A DNA stretch of 64,000 bases from an uncultured Lachnospiraceae bacterium (GCA_910579285.1 CAJTTT010000011.1:1-64000), one strand, 5' to 3'; positions 46,192-55,435 are shown, counted from the first letter of the stretch. Notes: a model not told the origin generated them from the sequence alone. Made by a program: numbers and translations.

Positions 46192-47250
46192 TTAAATGCC
46201 GAGTTTTCTAAATGCCGGCCCGTAGGGCGCCCTGCAAAGGCCCTTTTCCGTTATAATACCCGTAATCAGGGAATGGTCCGTCACATCGAAAGCCGGATTA
46301 TACACCTTGACGCCCTCCGGCGCCATCCGCTCCTTATACCACATCTCGGTGATTTCCGACGGTTCCCGCTCCTCAATGGGAATCTGCTCTCCCGTCTCAA
46401 GGGACATATCTATGGTAGAGCTGGGCGCGCACACATAGAAGGGAATCCCGTAATGCTTCGCCAGCACGGCCACCCCGGAGGTGCCGATCTTGTTGGCCGT
46501 ATCTCCGTTTGCCGCCACCCGGTCGCATCCCACAAAAACCAGATTTACCAGACCGCTCTTCATCACAGTGGACGCCATATTGTCACAGATCAGTGTCGTG
46601 TCGATCCCTGCGCCGTGCAGCTCAAACGCCGTCAGCCTGGCTCCCTGCAGCAAAGGTCTCGTCTCGTCACAGTATACCCTGAAATCCGTCATTCCATGCT
46701 CCAGAGCTACATACATGGGCGCGGTGGCCGTACCGTATTTCGCGGCAGCCAGCGTCCCCGCATTGCAGTGGGTGAGAATCCCGCCTCCCGGCTGCATCAG
46801 ACTGAAACCAATCTCACCGATGCTCCGGCTGATGGCTACATCCTCATCCCGAATAGCCTGCGCCTCCGCAAAGAGATATTCCTTGATCTCCTCCACCGGC
46901 CTGTCCGCCTGCGACAGCAGGGCGCGCTCCATCCTGTCTAACGCCCAGAACAGATTGACCGCTGTAGGCCGCGAAGATGCCAGAACCTTTTTCTGCTCTC
47001 TGAAAGCGGCGAGAAAAGCCTCGTAATCCTGCGTCCCGATGCGGGATGCGGTAAGCGCAATCCCGTAGGCGGCGCACACGCCGATTGCCGGCGCCCCTCT
47101 GACCCGCAGAAAACGGATTGCCTCAAAGATATCTTCTATTTTGTCGATCTGCAGCACCTTTACCGTGCCCGGAAGCAATGTCTGATCCAGTATCTCCAGA
47201 CAGCTTCTGTCCTCAGATAGACGGACTGTGTCCAATTTCAATGCATCCAT
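46192..47250 (-). CDS. mtnA: S-methyl-5-thioribose-1-phosphate isomerase
   Basis: A 352-residue eIF2B-alpha-like isomerase that turns an aldose-1-phosphate (methylthioribose-1-P) into the ketose form in methionine salvage. RGAPAIG (51-57), the catalytic cysteine in LTHCNAGTLA (C162) and aspartate in GCDRVAANGD (D243) are all present, and the length is standard. No other salvage gene (mtnK, mtnB, mtnD) is near. It has a consensus promoter (47277-47305) and a GAGGAC site, and is followed 12 bp later by pseB, so it heads the pseudaminic acid operon. It may be a housekeeping gene whose promoter was co-opted, or may act on a different sugar-1-phosphate. Confidence 0.93.
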   Translation of the reverse strand: MDALKLDTVRLSEDRSCLEILDQTLLPGTVKVLQIDKIEDIFEAIRFLRVRGAPAIGVCAAYGIALTASRIGTQDYEAFLAAFREQKKVLASSRPTAVNLFWALDRMERALLSQADRPVEEIKEYLFAEAQAIRDEDVAISRSIGEIGFSLMQPGGGILTHCNAGTLAAAKYGTATAPMYVALEHGMTDFRVYCDETRPLLQGARLTAFELHGAGIDTTLICDNMASTVMKSGLVNLVFVGCDRVAANGDTANKIGTSGVAVLAKHYGIPFYVCAPSSTIDMSLETGEQIPIEEREPSEITEMWYKERMAPEGVKVYNPAFDVTDHSLITGIITEKGLCRAPYGPAFRKLGI

Positions 47251-47276
47251 ATTCTGTCCTCACTTACAATATGTTT

Positions 47277-47305
47277 ATTATAGGCAGTTTCCGTGGGCGT
47301 GTCAA
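47277..47305 (-). promoter_or_regulatory. Consensus sigma-A promoter for mtnA-pseB-pseC operon
   Basis: Minus-strand TTGACA (47305-47300), exactly 17 bp, TATAAT (47282-47277): both hexamers perfect. It overlaps the 3' end of the DUF6056 gene by a few bases and gives a leader of about 20 nt before mtnA. This is the strongest promoter found in the window. Confidence 0.85.
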
Positions 47306-48828
47306 CGTATTTCACGCTGTGCCTCCCACTCGTCCCGGGGTATGGCAACCAGTGACTTTTTCCCAAAAAACAGCGCCATTTTCTGGTTTGTCCACTCATC
47401 CTTGTCAAGCATGACGGGCAAATGTACAAGCGGCCCCTGCTCTCCCACAATAAAAGGCACCACCGCATCCTCCACACTATCATCGGTCAAAATCCCGGTA
47501 AGTTCGTCCATCTGTTCCTTATAGACAGCTGCCCTTCCCGTGTTCATATAATAATAGCACACATAACCCGTGCTGTTTTTCAGATCCGCGCGGCAGACGC
47601 CGAGAATGAGTAAGGCTGCTGCAAAGCCGGCTGCGTACACGGGCAGACGTAAATTCCCGTCCCCTCCGCCGCTCCTTTCACAAATCCATCCAAGACCATA
47701 AAACAGACTTCCAAACAGCGCAAAGATAAACACCCAGAAAATGGTATTGGGAACGCCCACGGACACCGACCCGTCGGAGACCGATCCGCCCACAAACACA
47801 ACCGGCCAGTATACCGCGCAGTACAGCCCCCACAGATAAAGAATTACAAGGCCGGGGCATGGAAAATGCAGCTTCAGCTTAGGAACCGCCTCCCGCAGCA
47901 TATCCCACATAAAAACCGCCGCCGCAATCATAGCCGCCATCGCCACAGGATACTCACGAAAAGACTCCCAGATTCCCTTGCTCCCCACCGCCAGGGCCGT
48001 ACCGACCGCCTGTATCATCCCCGCCGCCGTGACATGGTACTGCGAACCGCCGCGCACCGCATTTCCAGGCGCAAGCGCACTGACCAGAAGCCCCGCCATC
48101 TCAATTGCCATAGGAATCAGCATAAAAAACACCCTGCGATCCTTCCAAAAAAGCAGCACCGTAAACAGAGCAAACATACCCAGCCCGAAAATTGCCGTCA
48201 GATAATTCGTGCCGCCAAGAAGCGTCATCCACACCGATGCCAGCACAAGATCCCTCCATCGGAATTCTGCCGCATAGCGGAAAAAACAGGCGCCGGCAGC
48301 CATTGCAAGCGCAAAGGGCACCGTGTAGTGCACAGCCCCGTTATACCAGAAAACCGCCGAGGTCTGATACGGCACAAACTGAATCAGCACAAGCAGAAGC
48401 ACCGCGTCAAGCAGCAGAAAATCCCTTTTGGGCATATGCAGAAAACGCACCAACAGACAGTAAAGGAAATCTGATACGCCGCCCGTTAACAGTGCCGTCA
48501 TCAGAACCGGAACAATCCAATATGCGTCATGCGAAAAAACCTCCGGCTGTAAGGAGAACAGGAAAATCGAAAACCAGGTTCCCTGCCACGAATAATAATA
48601 CTTTTTCACACTCGCAAAGGCCGCCTGTAAAACCCGCCATACCGAGTGCGTGTCCACCCACGCCAGATGGGTCAGCAGTCCAAAAGACCAGTCGTCTCCC
48701 GATGCCCTGTCCACACCGGCCAGCGCAAAAATGGGAAACAGGCTCAGAATAAATACCACAGCCGCCGCCCATGTCATAGGCGTTCTGATATTACTCATTT
48801 TTACGGCATCCATCCAGTTTCTCTTCAT
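47302..48828 (-). CDS. DUF6056-family polytopic membrane protein, GT-C-like
   Basis: A 508-residue protein with about 11 hydrophobic segments. VDRASGDDWSFGLLTHLAW after the first span and SALAPGNAVRGG in the middle are the two marks of the DUF6056 group (an acidic D-D-(W/Y) loop and APGN). The layout is that of a GT-C glycosyltransferase; activity is not established. The start overlaps the stop of the preceding GT39-like gene (ATGA), so the two membrane proteins are translationally coupled. It is the last gene of the block that starts at 61580, since mtnA has its own promoter. Confidence 0.82.
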   Translation of the reverse strand: MKRNWMDAVKMSNIRTPMTWAAAVVFILSLFPIFALAGVDRASGDDWSFGLLTHLAWVDTHSVWRVLQAAFASVKKYYYSWQGTWFSIFLFSLQPEVFSHDAYWIVPVLMTALLTGGVSDFLYCLLVRFLHMPKRDFLLLDAVLLLVLIQFVPYQTSAVFWYNGAVHYTVPFALAMAAGACFFRYAAEFRWRDLVLASVWMTLLGGTNYLTAIFGLGMFALFTVLLFWKDRRVFFMLIPMAIEMAGLLVSALAPGNAVRGGSQYHVTAAGMIQAVGTALAVGSKGIWESFREYPVAMAAMIAAAVFMWDMLREAVPKLKLHFPCPGLVILYLWGLYCAVYWPVVFVGGSVSDGSVSVGVPNTIFWVFIFALFGSLFYGLGWICERSGGGDGNLRLPVYAAGFAAALLILGVCRADLKNSTGYVCYYYMNTGRAAVYKEQMDELTGILTDDSVEDAVVPFIVGEQGPLVHLPVMLDKDEWTNQKMALFFGKKSLVAIPRDEWEAQREIR

Positions 48829-50492
48829 TCGCTCCCTTCCTCCGCGCCACGCCAGGCGCCCCCGTCACTGCTGTAATACCATTTTGTGCAGTATTTATAC
48901 ATATACTGCAGATGACCTTCCGACAGCTTTCCGTTCCCGGAAGATATCCGCCTGCTCTGCGGCGCTTCGTCTCCCGCATCGTCAAACCGGGGCATATACA
49001 GCACCAGCTCTTGCGCCTCCGCAATGGAAGGTTCTGTGATGGGTTCCCTGCCTGCCGCGCTGACAAAATATACCCTGTCGTATTCCATGAGTTCATCCGC
49101 CACAGCCCAGATGCACCACTCTTCCCCGGGATTATAGATATAGACCACAGGAATGTGCGCCGCCGCCTGCTCTCTGGCAAGGAGTGTCTCATTGCCGGAC
49201 TGCGGATAGAGAAATACCACGTTCGCCCGCATATAACCAAGCACAACGACCATCATGCAAAAAGCTGCCCGTATTCCAACAGGACATTGCAGAAGAAAGG
49301 CTGCCCCCAGAAACAACAGCAGCACTGCAATCCCATATATCGGGAGCTGGTAGCGGTTAGAAGTGTTCCCCAGCAAAAGCGCGGTCTTAGACACCGCCAG
49401 AAAATACCCCGCCGCCGTAAAGAGCAGCATAAGAAATACCGTGACGGAAAAAGCGTCCGCCCCTTCCGGCTGCCCGGCCCGCGCCTTTCCCAATGGCAGA
49501 CTGCACCGCCTGCCTTTCGCACCGGCCACGCGCACCGCCACAACGACAGCAGCAAATAGCAAAAGCAATATCCCCAGAAGGCCGCCGAACACATACCTGT
49601 TCATCAGATCCCAGAAAAAGCCAAGCCGCTCAAACGTGTTGGACAGATCAAAAAAATTTTCTGTCGCCTGCGCCCCCCGCTGTCCTTTGAACATCTGTCC
49701 TGGAAAAGCCGGATAGGTCAAATACGCCAAAACGAATGCAAATCCTTGAAAAAGTCCGTACCGCAGGCAGTTTTTAATATCCCTGTCCCGCCACAGAAGC
49801 CAGACGCCAAAAGCCGACGCCAGGAAGAACAGAAAAATAAAATAGTAATACTGCGTCAGGAAACCCACATAAGTGACCACCGCCATAGCGGCAAGAGTTT
49901 TCATAGACAGCCCGGATGCCCGCCGCACAGCCCGCACATGCAGGACAGCGCAGAGCAGCACAAAGGTGGTCAGCATCTCGTACATCCTGATAAACACCAC
50001 ACCGCTCATGGCCGCCGGGCTGAATCCATAGACAAAAGTTACGAGAAAGGGCAGGTACTTGTCCCCTCCCGCAGTTAAATATGACAAATATGTCAGTAAT
50101 ATGAGATTGATGCCATGAAAAAGAAGATTCACTGACAGCCCGATCCACTTGGAAAACACACCGGGCACCAGGGAGGCCGCTGTGTGGAATACCCAGTAAT
50201 ACATAGGCGGATGTACATCCCAGGACTGCACCTGTTTCACCAGTCCATACTGAAACCGTTCCTCTGGAAGCACCACAAATTCATTGCGGTATGCATCCCT
50301 CTCCATCCATTTCCCATCTTCCACATAAAATCCGTTGGTCCGCGCGGTGGAGTAGTATGTGTAAAACTCATCCTCATGGAATCCCTGTTTCTGGGCACAG
50401 AACCAGAAAGCCGCTGCCATCTGCAAAATCCAGAGTGCGATAAAGCAAATGAAATATTTTGTTTTTATCCTGCTGCCCTTTAACTCACCCAT
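48825..50492 (-). CDS. GT39/PMT-like GT-C membrane protein
   Basis: 555 residues, about 10-11 hydrophobic segments. QGFHEDEFYTYYSTA in the first outer loop carries the acidic pair of GT-C enzymes, and WDVHPPMYYWVFHT follows, a motif of the PMT/ArnT-like group. The C-terminal 150 residues are hydrophilic with several Tyr/Trp and probably face outside. Such enzymes transfer a sugar from polyprenyl-phosphate onto proteins or glycans. It lies 76 bp after a GT2 gene and is coupled to the DUF6056 gene behind it. The true acceptor is unknown. Confidence 0.8.
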   Translation of the reverse strand: MGELKGSRIKTKYFICFIALWILQMAAAFWFCAQKQGFHEDEFYTYYSTARTNGFYVEDGKWMERDAYRNEFVVLPEERFQYGLVKQVQSWDVHPPMYYWVFHTAASLVPGVFSKWIGLSVNLLFHGINLILLTYLSYLTAGGDKYLPFLVTFVYGFSPAAMSGVVFIRMYEMLTTFVLLCAVLHVRAVRRASGLSMKTLAAMAVVTYVGFLTQYYYFIFLFFLASAFGVWLLWRDRDIKNCLRYGLFQGFAFVLAYLTYPAFPGQMFKGQRGAQATENFFDLSNTFERLGFFWDLMNRYVFGGLLGILLLLFAAVVVAVRVAGAKGRRCSLPLGKARAGQPEGADAFSVTVFLMLLFTAAGYFLAVSKTALLLGNTSNRYQLPIYGIAVLLLFLGAAFLLQCPVGIRAAFCMMVVVLGYMRANVVFLYPQSGNETLLAREQAAAHIPVVYIYNPGEEWCIWAVADELMEYDRVYFVSAAGREPITEPSIAEAQELVLYMPRFDDAGDEAPQSRRISSGNGKLSEGHLQYMYKYCTKWYYSSDGGAWRGAEEGSE

Positions 50493-50568
50493 ATCTGCTA
50501 TTTCCTTCAGCCATCCTTCTATACATTGCGCTTCGCGCTGTACCCGTCCCCTGTTCGGTTTCAGGCTT

Positions 50569-51570
50569 CTACCGGCTCCTGGATTTCTCCCTCCGCTTCA
50601 TCTTCCACGCGTGCACACTCCTGACTGTCCGGGGCGCTGCTGTGAGAAGGAGCAGATACCCCTTATTCTTCCCTGTCAGGTAGGGATTTTTTACCGTGTC
50701 TCCCACATGCCTTCTGAGATACCGTTTCACCTTCTTATAAAATGCGTTGTCCCCTCTCATCTGGGAAAGAGGCACATGCAGCATATATTCCAGCCTCTGG
50801 TAGAGATTGAAACGCACTGCGTGCTCATGCAGACCGGGATATTTCCGATCCACAAGCTGCTGCACCTTATCCGCGTTCTCCACAATATCCAGAAACACCC
50901 GCGAGAAACTGTCCTTCGTCCGCTTTCTGGTGGTGCTCTCCTGCCTGCACACCACATGGTAGCCCTGCCTGGGCAAAATTCCGATTCCCGGAATCTCCTG
51001 TAAAATCTTAAGGAGCAGCCAGAAATCCTCGTTCAGTTCTCCTTCCGGGAATCGGTGTCCTTCAAAGACTTCCCGTGTAAACAGCTTCGTACAAAAAGAG
51101 CTGTCCCCCCGGTGGAGCAGAAGCTCTTTTATAAAAGTTTCGGAATCACAGAACCGCTCCTTTTCCGGCGGAATGCACACATCTGGCAGCCGTCTTCCCT
51201 CCTCGTCCACCTCGTCTCTGGAAATCTGCGCCACAGGATATTTCCCCGCCTCCAGAGCACACGCCAGTTCCTCATAGACATAAGTGTCCACATAATCATC
51301 GCTGTCCACAAACCCGATATATTCCCCGGAGGCCAGCGAAAGCCCCAAATTTCTGGCGGAAGAAGCGCCTCCGTTTTCCTTATGGCGCACGAGAATGCGC
51401 TCATCTGCCGCCAGCCTTTCACAGAGTTCGCCTGTGCCGTCCGTGGAACCGTCGTCAATCAGAAGAATCTCCAGATTGGCGTATGTCTGGGCGCAGAGGG
51501 AACGCACGCACCTTTCCAGACATCCTATGGAGTTGTAAACTGGCACGATCACGCTGATTTTTTTTGACAT
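50569..51570 (-). CDS. GT2-family glycosyltransferase, EpsJ-like
   Basis: A 333-residue inverting enzyme with ISVIVPVYNSIGCLERC, LIDDGSTDGTGELC, GASSARNLGL and GFVDSDDYV (DxD) in the first 105 residues, and GELNEDFWLLLKI as the likely base region near 190. The C-terminus is strongly basic (MKRREKSRSR), which would help peripheral membrane binding. The family includes capsule enzymes such as EpsJ and CpsJ. It lies between two GT4 genes and the GT39-like gene. The sugar is unknown. Confidence 0.93.
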   Translation of the reverse strand: MSKKISVIVPVYNSIGCLERCVRSLCAQTYANLEILLIDDGSTDGTGELCERLAADERILVRHKENGGASSARNLGLSLASGEYIGFVDSDDYVDTYVYEELACALEAGKYPVAQISRDEVDEEGRRLPDVCIPPEKERFCDSETFIKELLLHRGDSSFCTKLFTREVFEGHRFPEGELNEDFWLLLKILQEIPGIGILPRQGYHVVCRQESTTRKRTKDSFSRVFLDIVENADKVQQLVDRKYPGLHEHAVRFNLYQRLEYMLHVPLSQMRGDNAFYKKVKRYLRRHVGDTVKNPYLTGKNKGYLLLLTAAPRTVRSVHAWKMKRREKSRSR

Positions 51571-51653
51571 CCTGTTCCCTTCCGCCTCTCTCCTATGTCA
51601 CAGTTCCTCCACCGGCCGACTGTAACCTTCATACCGTGCTGCCCTCATCCCGC

Positions 51654-52823
51654 CTAAGACGATGGCAGAAACCTGCCCGGCTTGATAATGGGGGCCTCGC
51701 TCAACGGCCCTTCCTCCTCCGGGCTTATCCTTCCCCGCCGCATGCCGTCCACAAACCGCAGAAGGGCAGAGGCCGCATGCTCCGCATTCCAGATATCCCT
51801 AATCGTTTCGTAGGCAGCACGCCCCATGCCCTTTCTCTCCTCCCAGTTTTCAAAAAGATCCAGCACCAGCGTCTCCATTTTCTCATACCGTCCGCCGGGA
51901 TAAAGCAGGCCGTTTTCCCCGTGGCGGATCAGATACGGCGCCGCACCTACGCGGGCGTCAACCACTTCCACACATCCGCTGTTCATGCCCTCATTGACCA
52001 CCGCGCCCCAACCCTCAAGCTGATTGCTGGTAAAGAGATGAATGTGGCATTTCTCCATCACGTCCCGCACCCGATCCGGTTTCGTATAACCGTAGAACAC
52101 AAAATCGTCCGACAGGCCTTCCCGCTCCACTTCCGCTTTGACCGCGGCTTCCAGTTCACCGCCGCCCAGCATGTGCATGCAGTAAGCGTATCCCTTCTTC
52201 CGAAGCGTTTTTCCGATCCGCACCGCGTACTCCGGGTGCTTTAAAGGAATAAACCGCCCTGCCCAGACGATATGTAAAGGCCCGTCTTTTGGCTTCATTT
52301 CCTCAAAGGCCGTATCGCTGTAGGTCCTTAGTTTCGTAAAATATCCCCACTTAAAAAGCTTCCCCGGATATGCGCCGATCATATGAAAATCCGAGGCCGT
52401 GTAGGCCCCCGCACAGAGCATACAGATATTTTGTCCCCGGTATCTGATGTGCTCCCGGTATTTCGCTGCAAGCCCTCTCGGAGACACCGCCTTCCACTGT
52501 CCTTCCCGGTACAGCCGTTCGCTCACGCGGAGCGTAGTCCTGCCCGACTGCAGTCTCGGCGTCACAATATCCTCCCTGCCCGTCCATCCAAAAAGCACCA
52601 CATCGCTTTCCATAATCCGTTTCAGGCACTCGTACTCATCCTCGTAAAGACACATGACATAAGGTATTTCGTCTACGGCAACGCTCCATCCCATCTCCAC
52701 ACGCTCCGCCTCCATAGGCATCGTCTGGATAAAGACAAATCCTTTCCCAAGCCGCTTATAGAGCGCCTCGCAGAAGGGGAGCTGATGATGGTTGATGTAG
52801 TTTGATACAAAGGTAAAAGTCAT
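51654..52823 (-). CDS. GT4-like glycosyltransferase
   Basis: A 389-residue GT-B protein with a divergent N-terminus (TFVSNYINHHQLPFCEALY), the form seen in some capsule GT4 enzymes that lack the GGAE loop. The C-terminal domain is standard: IVWAGRFIPLKHPEYAV, GGGELEAAV and LEGWGAVVNEGMNSG, where the two glutamates form the E-x7-E donor site. GGAGGAAG precedes the ATG. It follows the next GT4 gene by 50 bp. Likely adds one sugar of the repeat unit; which one cannot be told. Confidence 0.88.
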   Translation of the reverse strand: MTFTFVSNYINHHQLPFCEALYKRLGKGFVFIQTMPMEAERVEMGWSVAVDEIPYVMCLYEDEYECLKRIMESDVVLFGWTGREDIVTPRLQSGRTTLRVSERLYREGQWKAVSPRGLAAKYREHIRYRGQNICMLCAGAYTASDFHMIGAYPGKLFKWGYFTKLRTYSDTAFEEMKPKDGPLHIVWAGRFIPLKHPEYAVRIGKTLRKKGYAYCMHMLGGGELEAAVKAEVEREGLSDDFVFYGYTKPDRVRDVMEKCHIHLFTSNQLEGWGAVVNEGMNSGCVEVVDARVGAAPYLIRHGENGLLYPGGRYEKMETLVLDLFENWEERKGMGRAAYETIRDIWNAEHAASALLRFVDGMRRGRISPEEEGPLSEAPIIKPGRFLPSS

Positions 52824-52873
52824 ATTACTTCCTCCGCGGAGAATGCTGTGAGCGGCTAAAACTTCTTTTCACC

Positions 52874-54160
52874 CTATTCCGCCATCTCCCTGTAAATATG
52901 CATCAGACGGTAATAGTTCTGATCTGCGTCATGGTTGATGCGGGCGTGCTTTCTTGCATTGTCTGAAAGCCGGTCCACAATGGCCTCCTTGGTAAACACT
53001 TCCATAATACTGTCCGCCAGCGCGTCCACATCCCCCGGCGGATAAAGAAATCCGTCCCCGCCGTCTGTCAGAATGTTATGTATGCCGCCCACATTGGCCG
53101 CCACACAGGGCACGCCTAAAAGCATTGCCTCCCCAACGGAATTGGGAGAATTTTCAAGTACCGAGGGACAGACGAAAACCTGACAGCTCAGATACTGTTT
53201 CTTCATCTCCTCCGCATCGATGCGGCCAAGCATATTGATCTTTTCCTCCAGATGGTTTTCCCGGATCAGCTTTTTTAGATATTTGCCGTATGCGGGGAGC
53301 TTCAGAGCCTCCTTCCACGTCTCCGCCTTCAGAATATCCGCACCCGCCACATAAACCTCCGCATCCGGGAACTGTTCCAGAATCTTGGGCATGGCCTGCA
53401 GCAGGTAGTGGAATCCCTTAAGCGGATAATCTCCCTGGCTCAAAAAAATCCGATGAGTCTGGCAGTTGTTTTTGTTCCATCTGTCACGGTAAAACACGCT
53501 GCGCAGCGTCTCGTTGAGGAAATGATAAACCGCGTTCGGATTCATCTTCGCCGTCTCCGCCCGGTCAAAATCGGTGCGGCCCGCTATATGTCCCACCCGC
53601 TTAATGGCCTCAATCTCGTATTCTCCCCGTTTCTCAAACTTTTTCTGCTGCTGTCTGATGCTGTCCTTCCTGACCCTGTCGCGGAAGGTACTCTGTCTTT
53701 GTACCTTCACCGGCAGATCCGCCATATATACCTTTGCAATAGCAGAAACAAGACCCTGAATGCCGATCAACGTACGTTCAGGCCGGTCAAAGACTTTAAT
53801 CGACGCCAGCGCATGAGGAAATTCCGTGCCGAACACATGCAGGATATCCGGCTCAAAATCGTTGATGATCAGTTCAAAATGTTTCTCAAGCGCCGTGTCA
53901 TAGCGCTCCGGCGCAGTCAGATCCTCCACAAAACCGTAACAGTGGCAGGAAATATTCTCACCCAAAGGCATCATGCGGTCAAAATTCCCCAAAGACTCGT
54001 CCACCGGGAACGCAATGCCCAACTCAATACGGTTCCTCTCCTGCTCCATCACCACCCGGTCCAGCAGCCCGGAAAGCCAGCCTTCCCTGTTGCTGCAGGG
54101 AAGATTTAATCTTTTGGCAATCGCCGGCAGCATAATATTGCATACCCACAAAACCTTCAT
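52874..54160 (-). CDS. GT4-family glycosyltransferase, long form
   Basis: 428 residues, some 40-50 longer than the other GT4 proteins here because of a basic, Gln-rich insert near 170-200 (RQSTFRDRVRKDSIRQQQKK). IHVFGTEFPHALA-like and RTLIGIQGLVSA segments form the acceptor half. LSQGDYPLKGFHYLLQAMP and SVLENSPNSVGEAMLLGVPC (E-x7-E) form the donor half. A GGAGGT site precedes the ATG. It is 58 bp after a GT2 gene in the first glycan block. Specificity unknown. Confidence 0.88.
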   Translation of the reverse strand: MKVLWVCNIMLPAIAKRLNLPCSNREGWLSGLLDRVVMEQERNRIELGIAFPVDESLGNFDRMMPLGENISCHCYGFVEDLTAPERYDTALEKHFELIINDFEPDILHVFGTEFPHALASIKVFDRPERTLIGIQGLVSAIAKVYMADLPVKVQRQSTFRDRVRKDSIRQQQKKFEKRGEYEIEAIKRVGHIAGRTDFDRAETAKMNPNAVYHFLNETLRSVFYRDRWNKNNCQTHRIFLSQGDYPLKGFHYLLQAMPKILEQFPDAEVYVAGADILKAETWKEALKLPAYGKYLKKLIRENHLEEKINMLGRIDAEEMKKQYLSCQVFVCPSVLENSPNSVGEAMLLGVPCVAANVGGIHNILTDGGDGFLYPPGDVDALADSIMEVFTKEAIVDRLSDNARKHARINHDADQNYYRLMHIYREMAE

Positions 54161-54218
54161 CTGATTGTACCTCCGTATTCCTTCTCACTTTAAGCATATT
54201 TCGCGGGGCGATACAAAT

Positions 54219-55100
54219 CTAGCGCCTTCCGCCCTCTGTCTTTCCATACAACGCCGCCTTCAGCTTCTGATAGATGCCCGCTGTCGCCTCATGGGATGCG
54301 AGAGCTGTCCGAAGCGGCGCAAGCGTGCAAAGCATCACCATCCTGTACTTTAAAATCTGCCCGCGGCTCATGTATTTTTTCACGATATGTGCATGTTCCA
54401 CTGCCGACTGCTTCCTGTTTTTTCTGTCCTCCGAAAAACCCTCCCCCTCATAGGAAGCCACCGTCAGCGGCATATAAACCATAGACGCGCGCGCCCGGTA
54501 ATAACACCAGAGAAAATGTTCATAATCCGCACGGACTCTGTAACACGTCCGAAATCCCCTCTTCACAAGAAGCCGCCTGTCATAAAAACATGCCTGATGG
54601 CAGGGAACATTGCGGTAACAGGCGAAATCGTCTATCACGGGATTGGACATCACATGGGCGCCCGTGGACCGCTCCACGATATTGCCGTAAAAAACCGCCG
54701 GCCGCGGACGCCTTTTTTCGCCGCCTCTGCTCTGCTTTCCATTGTCTGTCCCGGGCGCCGCCGTTTTGCCGTGCTTTTCAATCTCCCGTCTCACCCCGGC
54801 CAGAACCTCCTCATCTGCGAAATAGTCTCCGCAGTTAAGGAAAAACAGATACTGCCCCGCCGCGTGGGAAACGGCCCGGTTCATGGCATCGTAAATCCCC
54901 TCGTCCCGTTCTCTGAAAAGTTTCAGATCCGCTCCTGTGCGCAGCTTCTCCACCGACCCGTCCGTGGACAGCCCGTCCTGTACAATGATCTCATAATTCG
55001 TCTCCGTCTGTTCCCGGATGCTTGCGATCGTTTTCTGTAATTTTTCTCCTGCGTTGCGGCAGACTACAATGATGCTGAACGTCATACTTTTTATCCCCAT
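54219..55100 (-). CDS. GT2-family glycosyltransferase
   Basis: About 293 residues from the ATG at 55100, which has AAAGGA upstream; the GT2 fold starts at MTFSIIVVCRNAGEKL. VQDGLSTDGS and FLNCGDYFADE (the DxD position reads NCGDY, as in the WcaA/HyaD-like GT2 group) are present. The frame stays open 37 codons further upstream into the tandem repeat, so a 330-residue form starting MSKKKHRRCDF is possible. The family core does not need that extension. It lies between the EpsG-like gene and two GT4 genes. Confidence 0.88.
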   Translation of the reverse strand: MGIKSMTFSIIVVCRNAGEKLQKTIASIREQTETNYEIIVQDGLSTDGSVEKLRTGADLKLFRERDEGIYDAMNRAVSHAAGQYLFFLNCGDYFADEEVLAGVRREIEKHGKTAAPGTDNGKQSRGGEKRRPRPAVFYGNIVERSTGAHVMSNPVIDDFACYRNVPCHQACFYDRRLLVKRGFRTCYRVRADYEHFLWCYYRARASMVYMPLTVASYEGEGFSEDRKNRKQSAVEHAHIVKKYMSRGQILKYRMVMLCTLAPLRTALASHEATAGIYQKLKAALYGKTEGGRR

Positions 55101-55435
55101 AATGCTTCCTTTTGCGCATTCGTCCGAAAGCCAGCTTTCTCCCGCCTGCTCCCTTATTTCATCGCCGTGCTCATTCGCAAAATCGCATCTCCGATGCTTC
55201 TTTTTGCTCATGTTCGGGCTCTCGCCCTATAGATATATGGCGCAGCATTCGTCCGAAAGCCAGCTTTCTCCCGCCTGCTCCCTTATTTCATCGCCGTGCT
55301 CATTCGCAAAATCGCATCTCCGATGCTTCTTTTTGCTCATGTTCGGGCTCTCGCCCTATAGATATATGGCGCAGCATTCGTCCGAAAGCCAGCTTTCTCC
55401 CGCCTGCTCCGCCATATATCTGCACGGCTCTGCGC
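55101..55435 (-). other. 335-bp intergenic region, mostly tandem repeat
   Basis: The largest gene-free stretch of the window. It holds the 129-bp tandem repeat (55117-55410) and short flanks. I see no promoter with two good hexamers. In the minus direction each repeat contains GGGC-GAGA-GCCC, GCATC-GGA-GATGC and GAAAGC-TG-GCTTTC inverted repeats, so the transcript here would fold strongly. Confidence 0.6.
55117..55410. repeat. 129-bp tandem repeat, 2.3 copies
   Basis: Units start at 55117, 55246 and 55375. The first two are full length and essentially identical; the third stops after 36 bp. The period of 129 is a multiple of three. On the minus strand each complete unit has an ATG frame MSKKKHRRCDFANEHGDEI... 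that ends in TAG after 37 codons, except the unit nearest the glycosyltransferase, where the frame runs on into that gene. Near identity points to recent duplication and possible copy-number change. Confidence 0.9.

Noticed and set aside
50549..50559. GCGC-TTC-GCGC hairpin between two glycan genes
   Set aside because: Only a 4-bp stem without a T-run; too small to call a terminator or operator.
55117..55410. CRISPR-like array
   Set aside because: The 129-bp units are directly adjacent with no variable spacers, and no cas genes are present.
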